From Caldilineaceae bacterium (GTDB taxonomy: Bacteria > Chloroflexota > Anaerolineae > Caldilineales > Caldilineaceae): 64,000 nt of DNA. The notes below the pieces were generated by a model. The model made no database searches. It saw nothing but the letters and a program-made list of their open reading frames with translations, and had not been told where the DNA came from. A program made the position numbers and the translations under genes. The DNA lies in the NCBI GenBank assembly GCA_020634815.1, contig JACKBA010000015.1:62001-126000 (forward strand). Reading direction: 5' to 3'. Positions 1-10,300 of the stretch are shown here, in pieces (position 1 is the first letter of the stretch; every line of letters starts with the position of its first letter).

Positions 1-605
1 GCGAACGCCGCGCCATTGGCCGCGAGTTGCACGACCAGTTCGGCCAGATGCTCACGGCCATGAAGATCACCCTCGACATCGCGGCACAACTGCCGCCGGA
101 CGCGGCAGCCCGGAAGATCGCCCAGGCGCAGGAACTTGCCGGCGACCTGCTCAGTCGAGTCAGCCGGCTCTCCATGGAATTGCGCCCGGCCATGCTCGAC
201 GACCTCGGCCTTGTTCCGGCGCTGGTCTGGCTGATCAACCGCTTCCAGCAACAGGCGGGCATTGATGTGACTTTCAAGCATAGCGGCGTGGAGGGCAGGC
301 GGTTTGCGCCCGTAATCGAGACGACCGCCTTCCGTATCGTGCAGGAAGCGTTGACCAACATCGCGCGCCACGCCCAGGCCATGCACGCGGGAATCAGGGT
401 GTCGTCGCCTGATGGCTGGCTCGAGATCGAAATCGACGACAACGGCGTTGGCTTTGACCCCAAGGAGGCACTGGCAAACCGGCGCGGGTTGACCGGGATG
501 CGCGAACGCGCGCTACTCGTCAACGGCACCTTTGCGATCGAGTCGTCGCCAGGGCAAGGCACGCACAAACTCATTCGATTGCCCATATCCGAGGAGAATG
601 CATGA
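1..605 (+). CDS. NarL-family sensor histidine kinase, C-terminal part (cut by window edge)
   Basis: This is the transmitter end of a sensor kinase that autophosphorylates on His and passes phosphate to a NarL-type regulator. The open frame runs from base 3 with no start in the window. The HisKA_3 dimerisation motif with the phospho-acceptor is visible at the very start (GRELHDQFGQ, bases 21-50), followed by the ELRPAMLDDLGL helix typical of NarX/DegS-type kinases. The HATPase_c N box (EALTNIARHA) and G1 box (DDNGVGFD) follow, then GLTGMRERA. All upstream sensory domains lie outside the window. The stop overlaps the start of the next gene by 4 bases (ATGA), so the two are translationally coupled and form a cognate pair. 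Confidence 0.93.
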   Translation, partial: ERRAIGRELHDQFGQMLTAMKITLDIAAQLPPDAAARKIAQAQELAGDLLSRVSRLSMELRPAMLDDLGLVPALVWLINRFQQQAGIDVTFKHSGVEGRRFAPVIETTAFRIVQEALTNIARHAQAMHAGIRVSSPDGWLEIEIDDNGVGFDPKEALANRRGLTGMRERALLVNGTFAIESSPGQGTHKLIRLPISEENA

Positions 606-1246
606 GCACCATCATCCTGGCCGACGATCATCAGATTCTGCGCGAGTCACTCTGCCTGCTGCTCAATTCGCAGCCTGACTTTCAGGTTATTGCCGAGGCG
701 GGCGATGGGCGGGAGGCGTTGCAGTTGACCGAGCAGCTCAAGCCAGATGTCTTGATCGTGGATATGATGATGCCCGGCCTCTCGGGACTGGACGTTGCCC
801 GCCAGGTCAGACGGGCGGTCCCGGCGACCAAGGTGATCGTGCTGTCCATGCACGATACGGAGAGTTACGTGGTCGAATCGCTGGAAGCGGGCGCCGTCGG
901 CTACGTGTTGAAACAAAGCTCGTCCCAGGAGCTGACCCATGCCATCCGCGAGGCGCGAGCCGGTCACCTCTTTTTGAGTCCCTCGCTCAACGAACGCGCC
1001 ATCCAGGCGTACATCCAGCGCGCCCAGGAGTCGCGCACGGAAGAACCGCACGACACGCTCACCGTGCGCGAACGGGAGGTGCTCACCCTGGCGGCCGAAG
1101 GGTTGAGCAATCCGCAGATCGCCGAGCGCCTGACGCTCAGCGTGCGCACGGTTGAGATGCATCGCTCAAATCTCATGAAGAAGCTGGGCCTGAAGTCGCA
1201 GACCGACCTGGTCAAGTATGCCGTGCGGCGCGGCCTCGTAGTATAG
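602..1246 (+). CDS. NarL/FixJ-family response regulator
   Basis: A DNA-binding response regulator of 214 residues, normal length for the family. The N-terminal receiver has the acidic pair (ILADDH), the phospho-acceptor Asp in VLIVDMMMPG, the conserved Ser/Thr switch region (VIVLSMHD) and the Lys in GYVLKQSS. A C-terminal LuxR-type helix-turn-helix begins at LTVREREVLTLAAEG and contains the recognition helix SVRTVEMHRSNLMKKL. Its ATG overlaps the stop of the upstream kinase, so this is the partner of that kinase. The target promoters cannot be told from the window. Confidence 0.95.
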   Translation: MSTIILADDHQILRESLCLLLNSQPDFQVIAEAGDGREALQLTEQLKPDVLIVDMMMPGLSGLDVARQVRRAVPATKVIVLSMHDTESYVVESLEAGAVGYVLKQSSSQELTHAIREARAGHLFLSPSLNERAIQAYIQRAQESRTEEPHDTLTVREREVLTLAAEGLSNPQIAERLTLSVRTVEMHRSNLMKKLGLKSQTDLVKYAVRRGLVV

Positions 1247-1320
1247 GGCGGCGACTACCGGGTGCTTCTGCCCAAAATACCGTACCCTTCCGGCTATTCA
1301 CCCCCCCACATCTCTGATAC

Positions 1321-1348
1321 CTTGAACACAGAGCTATGTGTAGTCAAG
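1321..1348. promoter_or_regulatory. imperfect dyad upstream of the hybrid kinase
   Basis: CTTGA at 1321-1325 pairs with TCAAG at 1344-1348, and the inner ACACA (1326-1330) pairs with TGTGT (1337-1341), offset by one base. It lies 14 bases before the ATG at 1362 and could be an operator or a leader hairpin. Nothing shows which. Confidence 0.25.
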
Positions 1349-1361
1349 GTCAGAGGCAATC

Positions 1362-4300
1362 ATGAGCAACAACCCAATCCGGATCTTTCTCGTCGACGAT
1401 AGCCCCTATTTTCTCGACGTGGCGCGCGAGTTTCTCCAATATCAGAACGCACTTACGGTTGTCGGTGTTGCCAGTGACGCCGAAGCGGCCGTGACGCAGG
1501 CGCTGGCACTCGCTCCCGACGTGATCCTGCTCGACCTGAACCTGGAGCGTTCGTCGGGGCTGCGGCTCATCCCGGTCTTCAAAGCACAGTTGCCCACGGC
1601 CAAAGTCATCATTTTGACCATCATGGAGGAGAGTGGCTACCGAACTGCCGCCATGATGGCCGGCGCCGACGCGTTCGTGCACAAGTCCGCGATGACGCAA
1701 ACGCTGGTGACGGCAATCCTCGACGTTGTGCGGCAGGAGGACGGCGAACAGAGTAGTGGGCAGGCTGCTGCCAGGTCTCTGCCGCCGGGCGAGCGTTCGA
1801 CGAACTGCTTCGAGCGGCTGGTCGAACATGTACCGGACCTGATCTACCGGTACGAATTTGTGCCGCAGCGCGGCTTTGCCTATGTCAGCCCGTCGGCTAC
1901 TGCCATGACCGGCTATACCGCTGAGGAACACTACGCCGACCCGGACCTGGGGTTCAAACTGATTCATCCCGAGGATCGTCACCTGCTCGACCGGCTGTCG
2001 CACGACGCGATTGAGCCACTTGCCCCGCTGGAACTTCGCTGGGTGCGCAAGGACGGCACGATTCTTTGGACGGAACAGCGCAATGTCCATATCCACGATG
2101 CGGCCGGCGGGCTCGTTGCGATCGAAGGCATTGCGCGCGACATCACTGCCCACAAGAAGGCCGACGAAGCCGTTCTGGCCTCGGAACGCTTTGCGCACCA
2201 GACGATCGATGCGCTTACCGTAGGCATCGCGATTTTGGACGAAGCCGGAACCATTGTAGCCGTCAACGGTCCCTGGCGCGAGTTTGCGGAGGAAGGTGGG
2301 ATCGACCCGGCACTTGTTTCCGAAGGCGTCGACTATCTGGCCGTCTGCGACCGCGCCACTGGCAAAGATGCCGAGACAGCCCGACCCGTCGCCGATGCCA
2401 TCCGTGCGTTGATAGCCGGCGATACGGTCCCCCACGTCATCGAATACCCGTGCCACTCCGCCACCGAACGACGCTGGTTCGAGGCGCGCATCTCTAGATT
2501 CAATGACGCGGGACCGGTGCGAATTGTCGTGACGCATGCGAACATCACTGAGCGGAGGCGTGCCGGCGATGCGTTGCGCGCCAGCGAAGAACGATTCCGC
2601 GCCACCTTCGAGCAGGCCGCGATCGGTATTGCGCACGTAGCAACCGATGGTCGCTGGCTGCTCGTCAACGACCGTCTTTGCGCCATCACAGGCTATACCC
2701 GCGAGGAACTGCTCGCCCGCTCATTTCAGGACATCACCTTTCCAGACGACCTCCCCGCCGACCTGGAGCAAATGCACCGGCTGTTGGCGGGGGCGATCAA
2801 GAGCTACAACCTGGAGAAACGCTACATTCGCAAGGATGGGAGCAGGGTGTGGATCAACCTCACCGTGGCACTGGTGCGCAACACGCTTGATGAACCCGAA
2901 TACTTTATTTCGGTAATCCAGGATATTTCCCAGCGCAAGCAAGCACAGGAAACACTTCGCCAGAGCGAGGCGCGCTATCGAGCCCTCTTCGAGCAATCCA
3001 ACGACGCCGTCTTCATCCTTGATCTGCAAGGCCGGCATATCATGGCAAACCGGCGTGCCTCGGACATGCTCGGCTATGCGCCCGAGGAGATCGGTGCGCT
3101 CTCCTACCGCGAGGTGTCCGCGCAGCTTGACCAAAGCGAGCGCGTGTTGAGCAAGCTCCTGGCGGGCCAGCACATCCCGACCTACGAAGCGAAATTCAGA
3201 CGCAAGAATGGCGAGGTCTTCCCCGTTGACATCAACGTGGAGTTGGTGCGTAACCACGATGGCAGCCCGCTGCACATCCAGAGCGTCGTGCGCGACATTG
3301 CCGAGCGCATTCGGGCGGAAGAAACCCTGCGCTTGCAGAGTAGCGCGCTGGAAGCGACCGCCAATGCCATCGTGATCACCGATGTACACGGCGCCATTCA
3401 ATGGGTCAATTCGGCATGGACGCTCCTGACAGGCTACGTGGCAGATGACGCATTGGGCAAGAGCATGCGCATCCTGAAGTCAGGTTGGCAGTCGACCGCC
3501 TTCTATGCCGATCTGTGGACAACCATTCTCTCGGGCGAGCCCTGGCATGGCGAACTGATCAATCGGCGCAAGGACGGATCGCTCTACACCGAAGAGCAGA
3601 CGATTACCCCAATCGTGGACCGCAACGGCGTGATCACGCACTTCGTCGGCGTCAAGCAGGACGTGAGTGAGCGGATTCAGGCCGCGGAGCAGATCCGGCG
3701 ACAGGTTGTGCAACTGGCCACCTTGCACGAAATCGACCAGGCGATCGCCTCGAATCTTGATCTTTCCACGCTGCTCAGCCTGCTGCTCTCGCGCACGGTG
3801 GAGTTACTCGCAAGCGACGCAGCCGCAATCCACCTGGTCAGCGACGACGGCGTCAATCTAGAATTCGCTGCGGGTGCAGGCTTTCGCAGCAACGACGTGG
3901 GTGCCCTCCTGCCCGCGTTCGGGCCGGACGATGCCGGCATCACTGCGGCGGCAACCAGTCGCATCTTCGTGCCGGACCTTGCCACGCTGGCCGACAACGC
4001 AACTGTGCGCAGCCTGCACAGCAACGAGGGGTTTGTCGCCTACGCCAGTGCACCGCTCATCGTCAAGGAAAAGGTGATCGGGGTGCTTGAGCTTTTCGAC
4101 CGCTCGACACAAGCGCGCGACGAAGCCTGGTTTGACATTCTGGACACCCTGGCCGGCCAGGCCGCAATCGCCGTCGAGAATGCGCGCCTCTTTTCAACGG
4201 CGCAGCGCGAGTTGGAGGAACGGCGCCGGGCCGAGGCCGACCTTCGCTTTCTTAACAAAGAGCTGGAGGAGCGCGTGGAAGCGCGCACCGCTGACCTGCG

Positions 4301-5486
4301 CCGCCTCAACATCGAACTGGCGCATGCGGTGCGCGTCAAAGATGAGTTTCTGGCCAATATGAGCCACGAGTTGCGCACGCCAATCAGCGCCATTCTGGGT
4401 CTCTCCGAGCTGCTCGCCGGAGAGATTCCAGGCGTCCTGAATGAAAAACAGCAGCGCTATGTCGGCATCGTCAGCGAAAGCGGATCGCACCTGCTTGCCC
4501 TGATCAATGACATCCTGGACATTGCCAAGAGCGAGGCGGGGCTGCTGGAACTCAAGTTCTCAGGCGTCGATGTCTCTGCGGTCTGCCTGGCTGCAACGCG
4601 CATGGTCAATCAGTTGGCACAGAAAAAAGGGGTAACCCTTGCCCTGGATGTCGATCTGGAGATCGACCAGATTTGGGCGGACGAGCGCCGCCTCAAGCAG
4701 ATGCTCGTCAATCTGCTCAGCAACGCCGTCAAGTTCACCACGCCAGGCGGCAAGATTGGTCTGGAAGTGCGCGGCGATCATCGACAAGAGCGGGTCAGTT
4801 TCACGGTGTGGGATTCGGGTATCGGCATTGCCGGCGAAGACCTGGGGCGGCTATTCCAACCGTTCGTGCAACTGGACTCACACCTGGACGCCAAGGCGTC
4901 CGGCACCGGGCTTGGCCTGGCACTGGTCGCACAGATGGCGCGCCTGCATGGCGGTAGCGTAAGCGTCATAAGCCAGCCGGACCAGGGCAGCCGCTTCACG
5001 ATTGCCCTGCCGTGGCTTTCGGTGCCTGCACCCGCGATGACTGGGCTTACTAGCGGGCCGGCAGTTCCGCCGGATCTGTCGGGCCTGAAGGATGATCAGC
5101 GTACGATCCTGCTCGTGGAGGACGCCGAAGCAACGATCACCGTGGTGCGTGACTACCTCGAGCATGCCGGCTTTCGCGTTGCCGTGGCGCGCAATGGCCG
5201 GGAGGGAATCGCCCTGGCACGGAGGCTGCGCCCCAGCTTGATTCTGATGGATGTGCAGATGCCAATCCTGGATGGCCTGGATACGGTGCGCCTGCTGCGG
5301 CAGGAACCGGAACACGCGCATACACCGATCATCGCCCTGACGGCCCTTGCCCTCGAGAACGATCGCGAGCGTTGCCTGGCTGCCGGCATGGACGACTACA
5401 TCGCCAAACCCGTCAACCTGCACCTGCTGATCCGCTCTATTGCCAACCTGCTCCTCTCTCGCGGAGGGGCGAGCACGGGGGAATAA
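1362..5486 (+). CDS. multi-PAS/GAF hybrid sensor histidine kinase with N- and C-terminal receivers
   Basis: A 1374-residue signalling protein with no obvious membrane segment, hence probably cytoplasmic. Domains in order: receiver (about 1-125, acceptor Asp58, Lys in FVHKSAMT), five PAS domains (about 148-270, 275-395, 402-525, 530-650, 655-775; several followed by PAC motifs such as DITAHKKA and DISQRKQA), GAF (about 790-940), a short coiled coil, HisKA with phospho-acceptor His1002 (NMSHELRTP), HATPase_c (NLLSNAVKF, DSGIGI, GTGLGLALV) and a C-terminal receiver (Asp1297 in LILMDVQMP). A receiver at both ends means it can be both an input target and a phosphorelay source. The upstream NarL pair is on the same strand 115 bases away and may feed the N-terminal receiver, which is inference. 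The ATG at 1362 follows an AGAGGCA purine stretch. Confidence 0.93.
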   Translation: MSNNPIRIFLVDDSPYFLDVAREFLQYQNALTVVGVASDAEAAVTQALALAPDVILLDLNLERSSGLRLIPVFKAQLPTAKVIILTIMEESGYRTAAMMAGADAFVHKSAMTQTLVTAILDVVRQEDGEQSSGQAAARSLPPGERSTNCFERLVEHVPDLIYRYEFVPQRGFAYVSPSATAMTGYTAEEHYADPDLGFKLIHPEDRHLLDRLSHDAIEPLAPLELRWVRKDGTILWTEQRNVHIHDAAGGLVAIEGIARDITAHKKADEAVLASERFAHQTIDALTVGIAILDEAGTIVAVNGPWREFAEEGGIDPALVSEGVDYLAVCDRATGKDAETARPVADAIRALIAGDTVPHVIEYPCHSATERRWFEARISRFNDAGPVRIVVTHANITERRRAGDALRASEERFRATFEQAAIGIAHVATDGRWLLVNDRLCAITGYTREELLARSFQDITFPDDLPADLEQMHRLLAGAIKSYNLEKRYIRKDGSRVWINLTVALVRNTLDEPEYFISVIQDISQRKQAQETLRQSEARYRALFEQSNDAVFILDLQGRHIMANRRASDMLGYAPEEIGALSYREVSAQLDQSERVLSKLLAGQHIPTYEAKFRRKNGEVFPVDINVELVRNHDGSPLHIQSVVRDIAERIRAEETLRLQSSALEATANAIVITDVHGAIQWVNSAWTLLTGYVADDALGKSMRILKSGWQSTAFYADLWTTILSGEPWHGELINRRKDGSLYTEEQTITPIVDRNGVITHFVGVKQDVSERIQAAEQIRRQVVQLATLHEIDQAIASNLDLSTLLSLLLSRTVELLASDAAAIHLVSDDGVNLEFAAGAGFRSNDVGALLPAFGPDDAGITAAATSRIFVPDLATLADNATVRSLHSNEGFVAYASAPLIVKEKVIGVLELFDRSTQARDEAWFDILDTLAGQAAIAVENARLFSTAQRELEERRRAEADLRFLNKELEERVEARTADLRRLNIELAHAVRVKDEFLANMSHELRTPISAILGLSELLAGEIPGVLNEKQQRYVGIVSESGSHLLALINDILDIAKSEAGLLELKFSGVDVSAVCLAATRMVNQLAQKKGVTLALDVDLEIDQIWADERRLKQMLVNLLSNAVKFTTPGGKIGLEVRGDHRQERVSFTVWDSGIGIAGEDLGRLFQPFVQLDSHLDAKASGTGLGLALVAQMARLHGGSVSVISQPDQGSRFTIALPWLSVPAPAMTGLTSGPAVPPDLSGLKDDQRTILLVEDAEATITVVRDYLEHAGFRVAVARNGREGIALARRLRPSLILMDVQMPILDGLDTVRLLRQEPEHAHTPIIALTALALENDRERCLAAGMDDYIAKPVNLHLLIRSIANLLLSRGGASTGE

Positions 5487-5492
5487 CTTCTG

Positions 5493-5530
5493 GAGAATAG
5501 CGGGCGCACAATGTTGCGCCCGCTATTCTC
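5493..5530. terminator. bidirectional hairpin terminator
   Basis: A perfect 16-bp stem (5493-5508 with 5515-5530) and a 6-base loop sit between the convergent stops at 5486 and 5541. The loop-distal stem is GC-rich at its core. Only a weak T-rich stretch follows on the plus strand, so part of the activity may be intrinsic and part Rho-assisted. Confidence 0.75.
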
Positions 5531-5540
5531 TACTGTTACG

Positions 5541-6995
5541 TTATTCGCCGGGCGGGCAAACTTCCTCGGGCACCTCGCACAGACCGGTGCGCTGGCACCA
5601 GAGCCGCTGGGCCTGGTTGACGCCACAGGCGACGCCTTCCGCCGCACCGGAGATCGCTGAGCCGGCCGCCGCGGCGGCATTGGTCGATCCTGCCGCTGTT
5701 GCCGCCGAGCCCGCTGTGGAAAGCGCAGAATCCACCGCGCCCTGCAGGACGGATACGCTCGTACCGGCAGCGCCGGCCACCCCCTGCGCCGTGCCGCTGG
5801 CCGCCGTGCCGATCCAGGCCGACGCTTCATCCCACCACGACAACTCACCCTCGGTGATGGCATCGCCCGCCACCGCCGGGTCGCCGTCCTTTGTGCCGCC
5901 CAGCGTCGCCTCGTTGGCTGTGGCGATGCCGAGCACAGGCACGGAGAGGTTTCCGCCGATGCGGATCGAGGCGTCGCTCAGCCGCTCGAAGGGGATGAAG
6001 AGTTCGACGGTGCCGCCGCTCTCCAGCAAGGTGGCGGGCGCCAGGCGTGCATCGGCCACGCCTTGCAGGCGGATGCCGCTGCGGTCGACGCGCACGGTGC
6101 TGTCCAGCATGAGCGGCGCGCCTTCCACCTGTAGCAGCCGGCCGAGCGGCCCGCCCTCGATGCCGATGTCGCCGTTCAATTCCACGAAGTTGCGTTCGCG
6201 ATCGGGCGAGAAGAGCGCAGCCACGCCGACCGTGGAGCGCAGCGGCAGCGCCAGCCCGCTCAGCATGGGCAACTGCCCTACGTCGATCCCCATCAACCCG
6301 CCGACGACAGCCAGGCGCAGCACCTGCGAGAGGTTGAAGCGGCCGTCGACATAGAGCACCTTGCTGGCCGGGTCGACGACCAGCGTGGTCGACTCATTCT
6401 GCGGCACCGACAGGGTCAACGGCACCTGCTGCCCAGCTTCGCCCGGCAATGTCGTATCGAGCGTGAAGCCCTCGCCCAGGCGCAGGAAGAGATAACGCTG
6501 ATCCGGTTCGAGCAGATGGCTGATGGCCCCCATTTCCGAGCCGAACTCGTAGCCGAACTCGGCCGCAAATTCCCCGCCGATCTTCATGCCATTGGGCAGC
6601 GCCAGGTTGGGCACGACGCTGGTGGCCGTCCCGCGCAGCCGATCGACCTGTCCCTGCTTGTTGAGCCCCACCAGGAATTCGCCGGCGCGAATCTCAATTT
6701 CGCCTACGGGCAGGCGAATCGCAATCTTGTCGGAAATCTCCAGCCCGGCGCCGGAGAGGAACCCGGTATCGCCCACCGGCAGGTCAAAGCGGATCGGCGC
6801 CGTGGCAGGCACCGGCACTTCAGTCTTGATGATGCTCGTGTTGACAGTCAACTTGCACTGGCCGGCGTCGCAGGTCACGCCGTAGGTGGCCAGCCCGCCG
6901 GGCGCATCGCTCTGCGCGTGGAGGGGGCCGGCAAAAAGGTTCAGGCTGAAGGCCAGCAGCAGGGCCAGGGTCAGGACGCGGCGGCGGATGGTCAT
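5541..6995 (-). CDS. secreted protein of unknown function
   Basis: 484 residues from an ATG at 6995 that has GGAG about 8 bases upstream. The open frame continues further upstream only through an octamer repeat array and is not real coding there. A Sec signal peptide is clear (MTIRRRVLTLALLLAFSLNL, then a FAGPLHAQ cleavage region). The mature part is beta-rich with repeated hydrophobic/Gly patterns, followed from about residue 400 by an Ala/Gly/Ser-rich helical stretch. It ends in a Cys-containing tail (CGVNQAQRLWC, then C-x5-C). I recognise no family. It is probably exported. The neighbouring gene on the same strand is a secreted protease, about 340 bases upstream across a repeat region, so co-transcription is uncertain. 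Confidence 0.8.
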   Translation of the reverse strand: MTIRRRVLTLALLLAFSLNLFAGPLHAQSDAPGGLATYGVTCDAGQCKLTVNTSIIKTEVPVPATAPIRFDLPVGDTGFLSGAGLEISDKIAIRLPVGEIEIRAGEFLVGLNKQGQVDRLRGTATSVVPNLALPNGMKIGGEFAAEFGYEFGSEMGAISHLLEPDQRYLFLRLGEGFTLDTTLPGEAGQQVPLTLSVPQNESTTLVVDPASKVLYVDGRFNLSQVLRLAVVGGLMGIDVGQLPMLSGLALPLRSTVGVAALFSPDRERNFVELNGDIGIEGGPLGRLLQVEGAPLMLDSTVRVDRSGIRLQGVADARLAPATLLESGGTVELFIPFERLSDASIRIGGNLSVPVLGIATANEATLGGTKDGDPAVAGDAITEGELSWWDEASAWIGTAASGTAQGVAGAAGTSVSVLQGAVDSALSTAGSAATAAGSTNAAAAAGSAISGAAEGVACGVNQAQRLWCQRTGLCEVPEEVCPPGE

Positions 6996-7043
6996 AAGTA
7001 GGCTCCAGGTGAATGGCGGTACGGTTTGGATGGCGATGGGGTA

Positions 7044-7074
7044 AGTATACCCTAGTGGGGCGTGGGGATGACAA
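7044..7074 (-). promoter_or_regulatory. candidate promoter for the secreted unknown protein
   Basis: On the minus strand a TATACT -10 (7049-7044) is preceded at a 19-base spacing by TTGTCA (7074-7069). The -35-like hexamer is part of the octamer repeat array. The spacing is long, so this is tentative. Confidence 0.3.
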
Positions 7075-7187
7075 GATGAGGGAATGACAAGATGAGGGGA
7101 TGAGGGGATGAGGGGATGAGGGGATGAGGGGATGAGGGGATGAGGGGATGAGGGGATGAGGGGATGAGGGGATGACAAGATGAGGGA
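7068..7187. repeat. octamer array 1, purine strand on plus (15 units)
   Basis: Fifteen contiguous 8-bp units, including ten consecutive perfect ATGAGGGG copies (7092-7171) flanked by ATGACAAG and ATGAGGGA units. The family consensus is RTGANRRG. It lies in the 342-base gap between two minus-strand genes and is the left partner of the inverted array at 7289-7320. Frames through it encode only SPHPLIP-type repeats and are not genes. Confidence 0.97.
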
Positions 7188-7250
7188 GTGATGTCTTGGG
7201 GTGTTTGGGTTGTGGGGTACTGGATAGGCATCTTCCCCAACACACCAACA

Positions 7251-7278
7251 CCCCAAACCCCCAATACCCCAATTCCCC
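7251..7278 (-). other. G-quadruplex motif on the minus strand
   Basis: The plus strand shows four C-runs of 4, 5, 4 and 4 separated by loops of 3, 4 and 4 bases, so the minus strand has a canonical four-tract G4 motif. It lies between the inverted octamer arrays. A further G-rich stretch on the plus strand (7197-7230) is partly complementary to it, so hairpin formation competes with the quadruplex. Confidence 0.6.
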
Positions 7279-7288
7279 AACACCTCAC

Positions 7289-7320
7289 CCCATCATCTTG
7301 TCATCTTGTCATCCTGTCAT
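7289..7320. repeat. octamer array 2, purine strand on minus (4 units)
   Basis: Four units (ATGACAGG, two ATGACAAG, and a degenerate ATGATGGG) read on the minus strand. It is inverted relative to the array at 7068-7187 and lies 17 bases beyond the stop of the S8 peptidase. Confidence 0.93.
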
Positions 7321-7337
7321 CCCCCTATCACAACCAG

Positions 7338-10300
7338 CTACTTCCCGATAATCGGCAGATAGATCCCCGACGGCACGATGCCGGTCGGATTGCAGTTGTC
7401 GGTGGCGTTGACCTCCGTGGTGCCCAGCGTGGTCACGCCGTAGACATCCATCACTTCGATGCGCACCGTGTGCACGTTGTCCGCCGCGCACGCGTACTGG
7501 TGACTGGCGTTGGTATCGCTACCGGCTGTCACGTAGGGCGTGCCGTCGCCGAAGTCCCAGCGCACCTGCTGCGGCCCGGCCAGCGATTGCGCGATCGGAG
7601 CCGGCTGCCAGCCCGGCGTGAAGGCGAAGGCAAAGGTGTAGAGCGTGCTGCTCACCTCAGCGGTCGGCGTGATGACGACGGCACCTTGCTCCGCGTCCAG
7701 CCAGGTCAGGAAGGTACTGACAAGCGCGGAACGCTGCGTCGGGGTGATACCGTAGACCGGATTCAGCACCTCGCTCATGCCTTCCAGGCCAAAGCTCGTG
7801 TAGATGGAGCGGCCGGCATAGGTGGTACCCGGCACCTCCAGGCTTGGCTGTTGGCGATTGGCCAGGGCGACAGCGCCGCCGTATTGGGCGAACGGCCCGC
7901 CATAGCTGAGGATGCGCGTGCTGCCCAGCGTGCTCTCGCCAAAGGGGTCACCCGGCACCGGGTTTGGATTCATCGAGCCGTCGTGGAGCGTATTGTCGAT
8001 CTCATCGACGTACCGCTGATTGATGACCGCCGTCGGCGTAATCTGGCTGCGCACCTCGCCGGAGGGATACCCCTCGGTATGCACGTTGACGTAGAACCCG
8101 TCGGCCAGCAAGGCATCTTCCTGTACCTGCGTCAGCACGAAGCTTTCGCCAAAGGTGAGCGTGCTGGTGACATAGGTTGGCGTGTTGAAGATCGTGAAGA
8201 CTACGGGGCCATTGGCGCCGAAATCGCCCTGGTGGATGTGCGCGCCCGTCACCGTGATCGGTGTCGTCACGGTCGGCGCCACCCTGACCTGGATCTCGAG
8301 CAGCTTCTGGTCGACATCGTAGCGCAGCGCGTAGAGCCCGGTGGTATTGGTGGACACGGCCGGGACCTCCTGCGTGCCGCTCAGCGCGCCGCTCGCCACA
8401 TACTTGCGCGTCTGCGTCAGGTCGACGATGAGGCCGCCCAGCGCGTCCGGTGCATCGGTCGTGGGTACGATCAACTGGCTGGGCTGCTGCTCGTTGCTGA
8501 TGCTGTCCTGGACGTAGCCCGCGCCGAGCCGGTAATTGTAAAAGAAGCTGTCGTTGGTCATCGCACTGCTGTAATCCTGGCCCATGGCAATGTAGCGGCC
8601 GCCGCCGTTAACATACTCGGTCAGGCTGTCGATGTCCAGCGCCGTCAACCCGGTGTGCACCGGATAGGTGCCATCGGGCTCATAGTTGTCGCCCGTGAAG
8701 TGAAGGATGTGCGGGAAAGCCGCCAGCGTCGTCGCGTCGGGGATGGTGCGATCGCTGCCGGCATAGTCGTCGACATTCCAGACCTCGTAGCTCAGGTTGA
8801 GCGCCTCCAGCGTCGTGGTGTAGTACCACAGATAGTCGTAGTCTTGAATCAGGTCGCTGAAGTCGTTGTCGATGAGCAGTACGTCGGCGATCTGCGTGGC
8901 GTAAGTGACGCGCGCCCAGGCCGGCATGTGCGCATCGTGCGCCGAACCGGCCAGCATCACATAACCCTGGTTGTCACCGTAGCCCTGGCCATCGGCGGCC
9001 GTGAAGGTGACGGCCACCACGGCGGAGGCGCCCGGTTGCAGCGTGATCTGCGCCGGGTTCACGGCGAAGCCCGGCAGCGCCGTCGTCTGCGTGAACCCGT
9101 TGCCGGTGAAGAGGGTGGCAATGTCATAGGTCTCGGCGGCAGCCGCCACGCTCAGCACCGTCACGCTGATCGTCTTGGTCGTCCCCGTCGGCACCAGGCC
9201 AAAGCTCAGGCTCGGCGGGTCGAGGATGACGCCCGGATCAAGCACGTCGGTCAGGTCGAGGCGCCCGGCGCCCATGTCCAGCGGCTGTGCCGGCGTCTCG
9301 TCGAAGTTGTAGACGTCCATGTACTTGGCGGTCGACATGAGCGCCGACTTGATCCAACTGTTCGGCCAGGTGGGATGCGCCTGGCGCACGAGTGCGGCCG
9401 CACCGGCCACATGCGGCGAGGCCATGGAGGTGCCGGAGGCCTGGCCGTAGCCGGTAAAGACATCCATCCCGGTTGCACCCGGGGTGTAGCCCTGGGCCAG
9501 AATGTTGACGCCAGGCGCAGCAATGTCCGGCTTCAAGGTGTTGCCGACGCCAGGGCCGCGACTGCTGAAGGCGATGATACGGTCGGGCGTGCTGCCGGCC
9601 TGGAACGCAAGCGTGTCCAGCACAACCTCGGTGTTGTTGTCGACGCCGTAGGCCGCTACAATCGCCAGCCCATTCGTGCGCCCGATAAAGACCGAAGAGA
9701 TCGTAGCCTGGTCGCCGACGGCCCCCGGTCCCATGTTGATGAGATCGTCACCGCCCGCGGCAGAGTTATAGACGATGGCAAAGCTGGCGCCTGCCTGCTC
9801 GGCATTCAGAACCTTGACGCCAAACTCACAGCCGCCGCGCTGGATCAGCGCCGCCTTGCCCGTGAATGCGCCTGCCGCCCACGCATTGCAGCCATTGATG
9901 TTTGCGGCATCGACTGTGTCCGATGGCAGCACCGGGTAGGTGATGACCTGCCCTACTGGCAGCGGGTCGCCAAAGCTGGCCGCTGCAAAGCTGAGATCCT
10001 GGAGACTGGGATCGCCCGCGACGCCCAGGCGTCCCGACGCGTAGGTGCCGCCGGTCGTGCTTGCCGCCACCGAAATATAGCTCGGCGACGGATGGTCGGT
10101 TGTGCCATTGCCGGGGCCTGCATTGCCCGCCGACATGGAGACAAAGACACCGGCATTGAAGGCGTTGGTCAGCGCGCTGTCGAGTGCGTCGAACTCGCCG
10201 CCCTCGGAGCCAGGACCACCACCCCACGAGTTGTTGACGACGTCGGCGCCATCCATGACGATGTCTTCCAGCGCGGCGAGGCCCTCGGCCGTGTAGAAGC

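Noticed and set aside
7052..7290. Open frames with repeated SPHPLIPS or GVGVLG peptides
   Set aside because: They are translations of the octamer and G-rich repeats, with no ribosome binding site and no folded composition.
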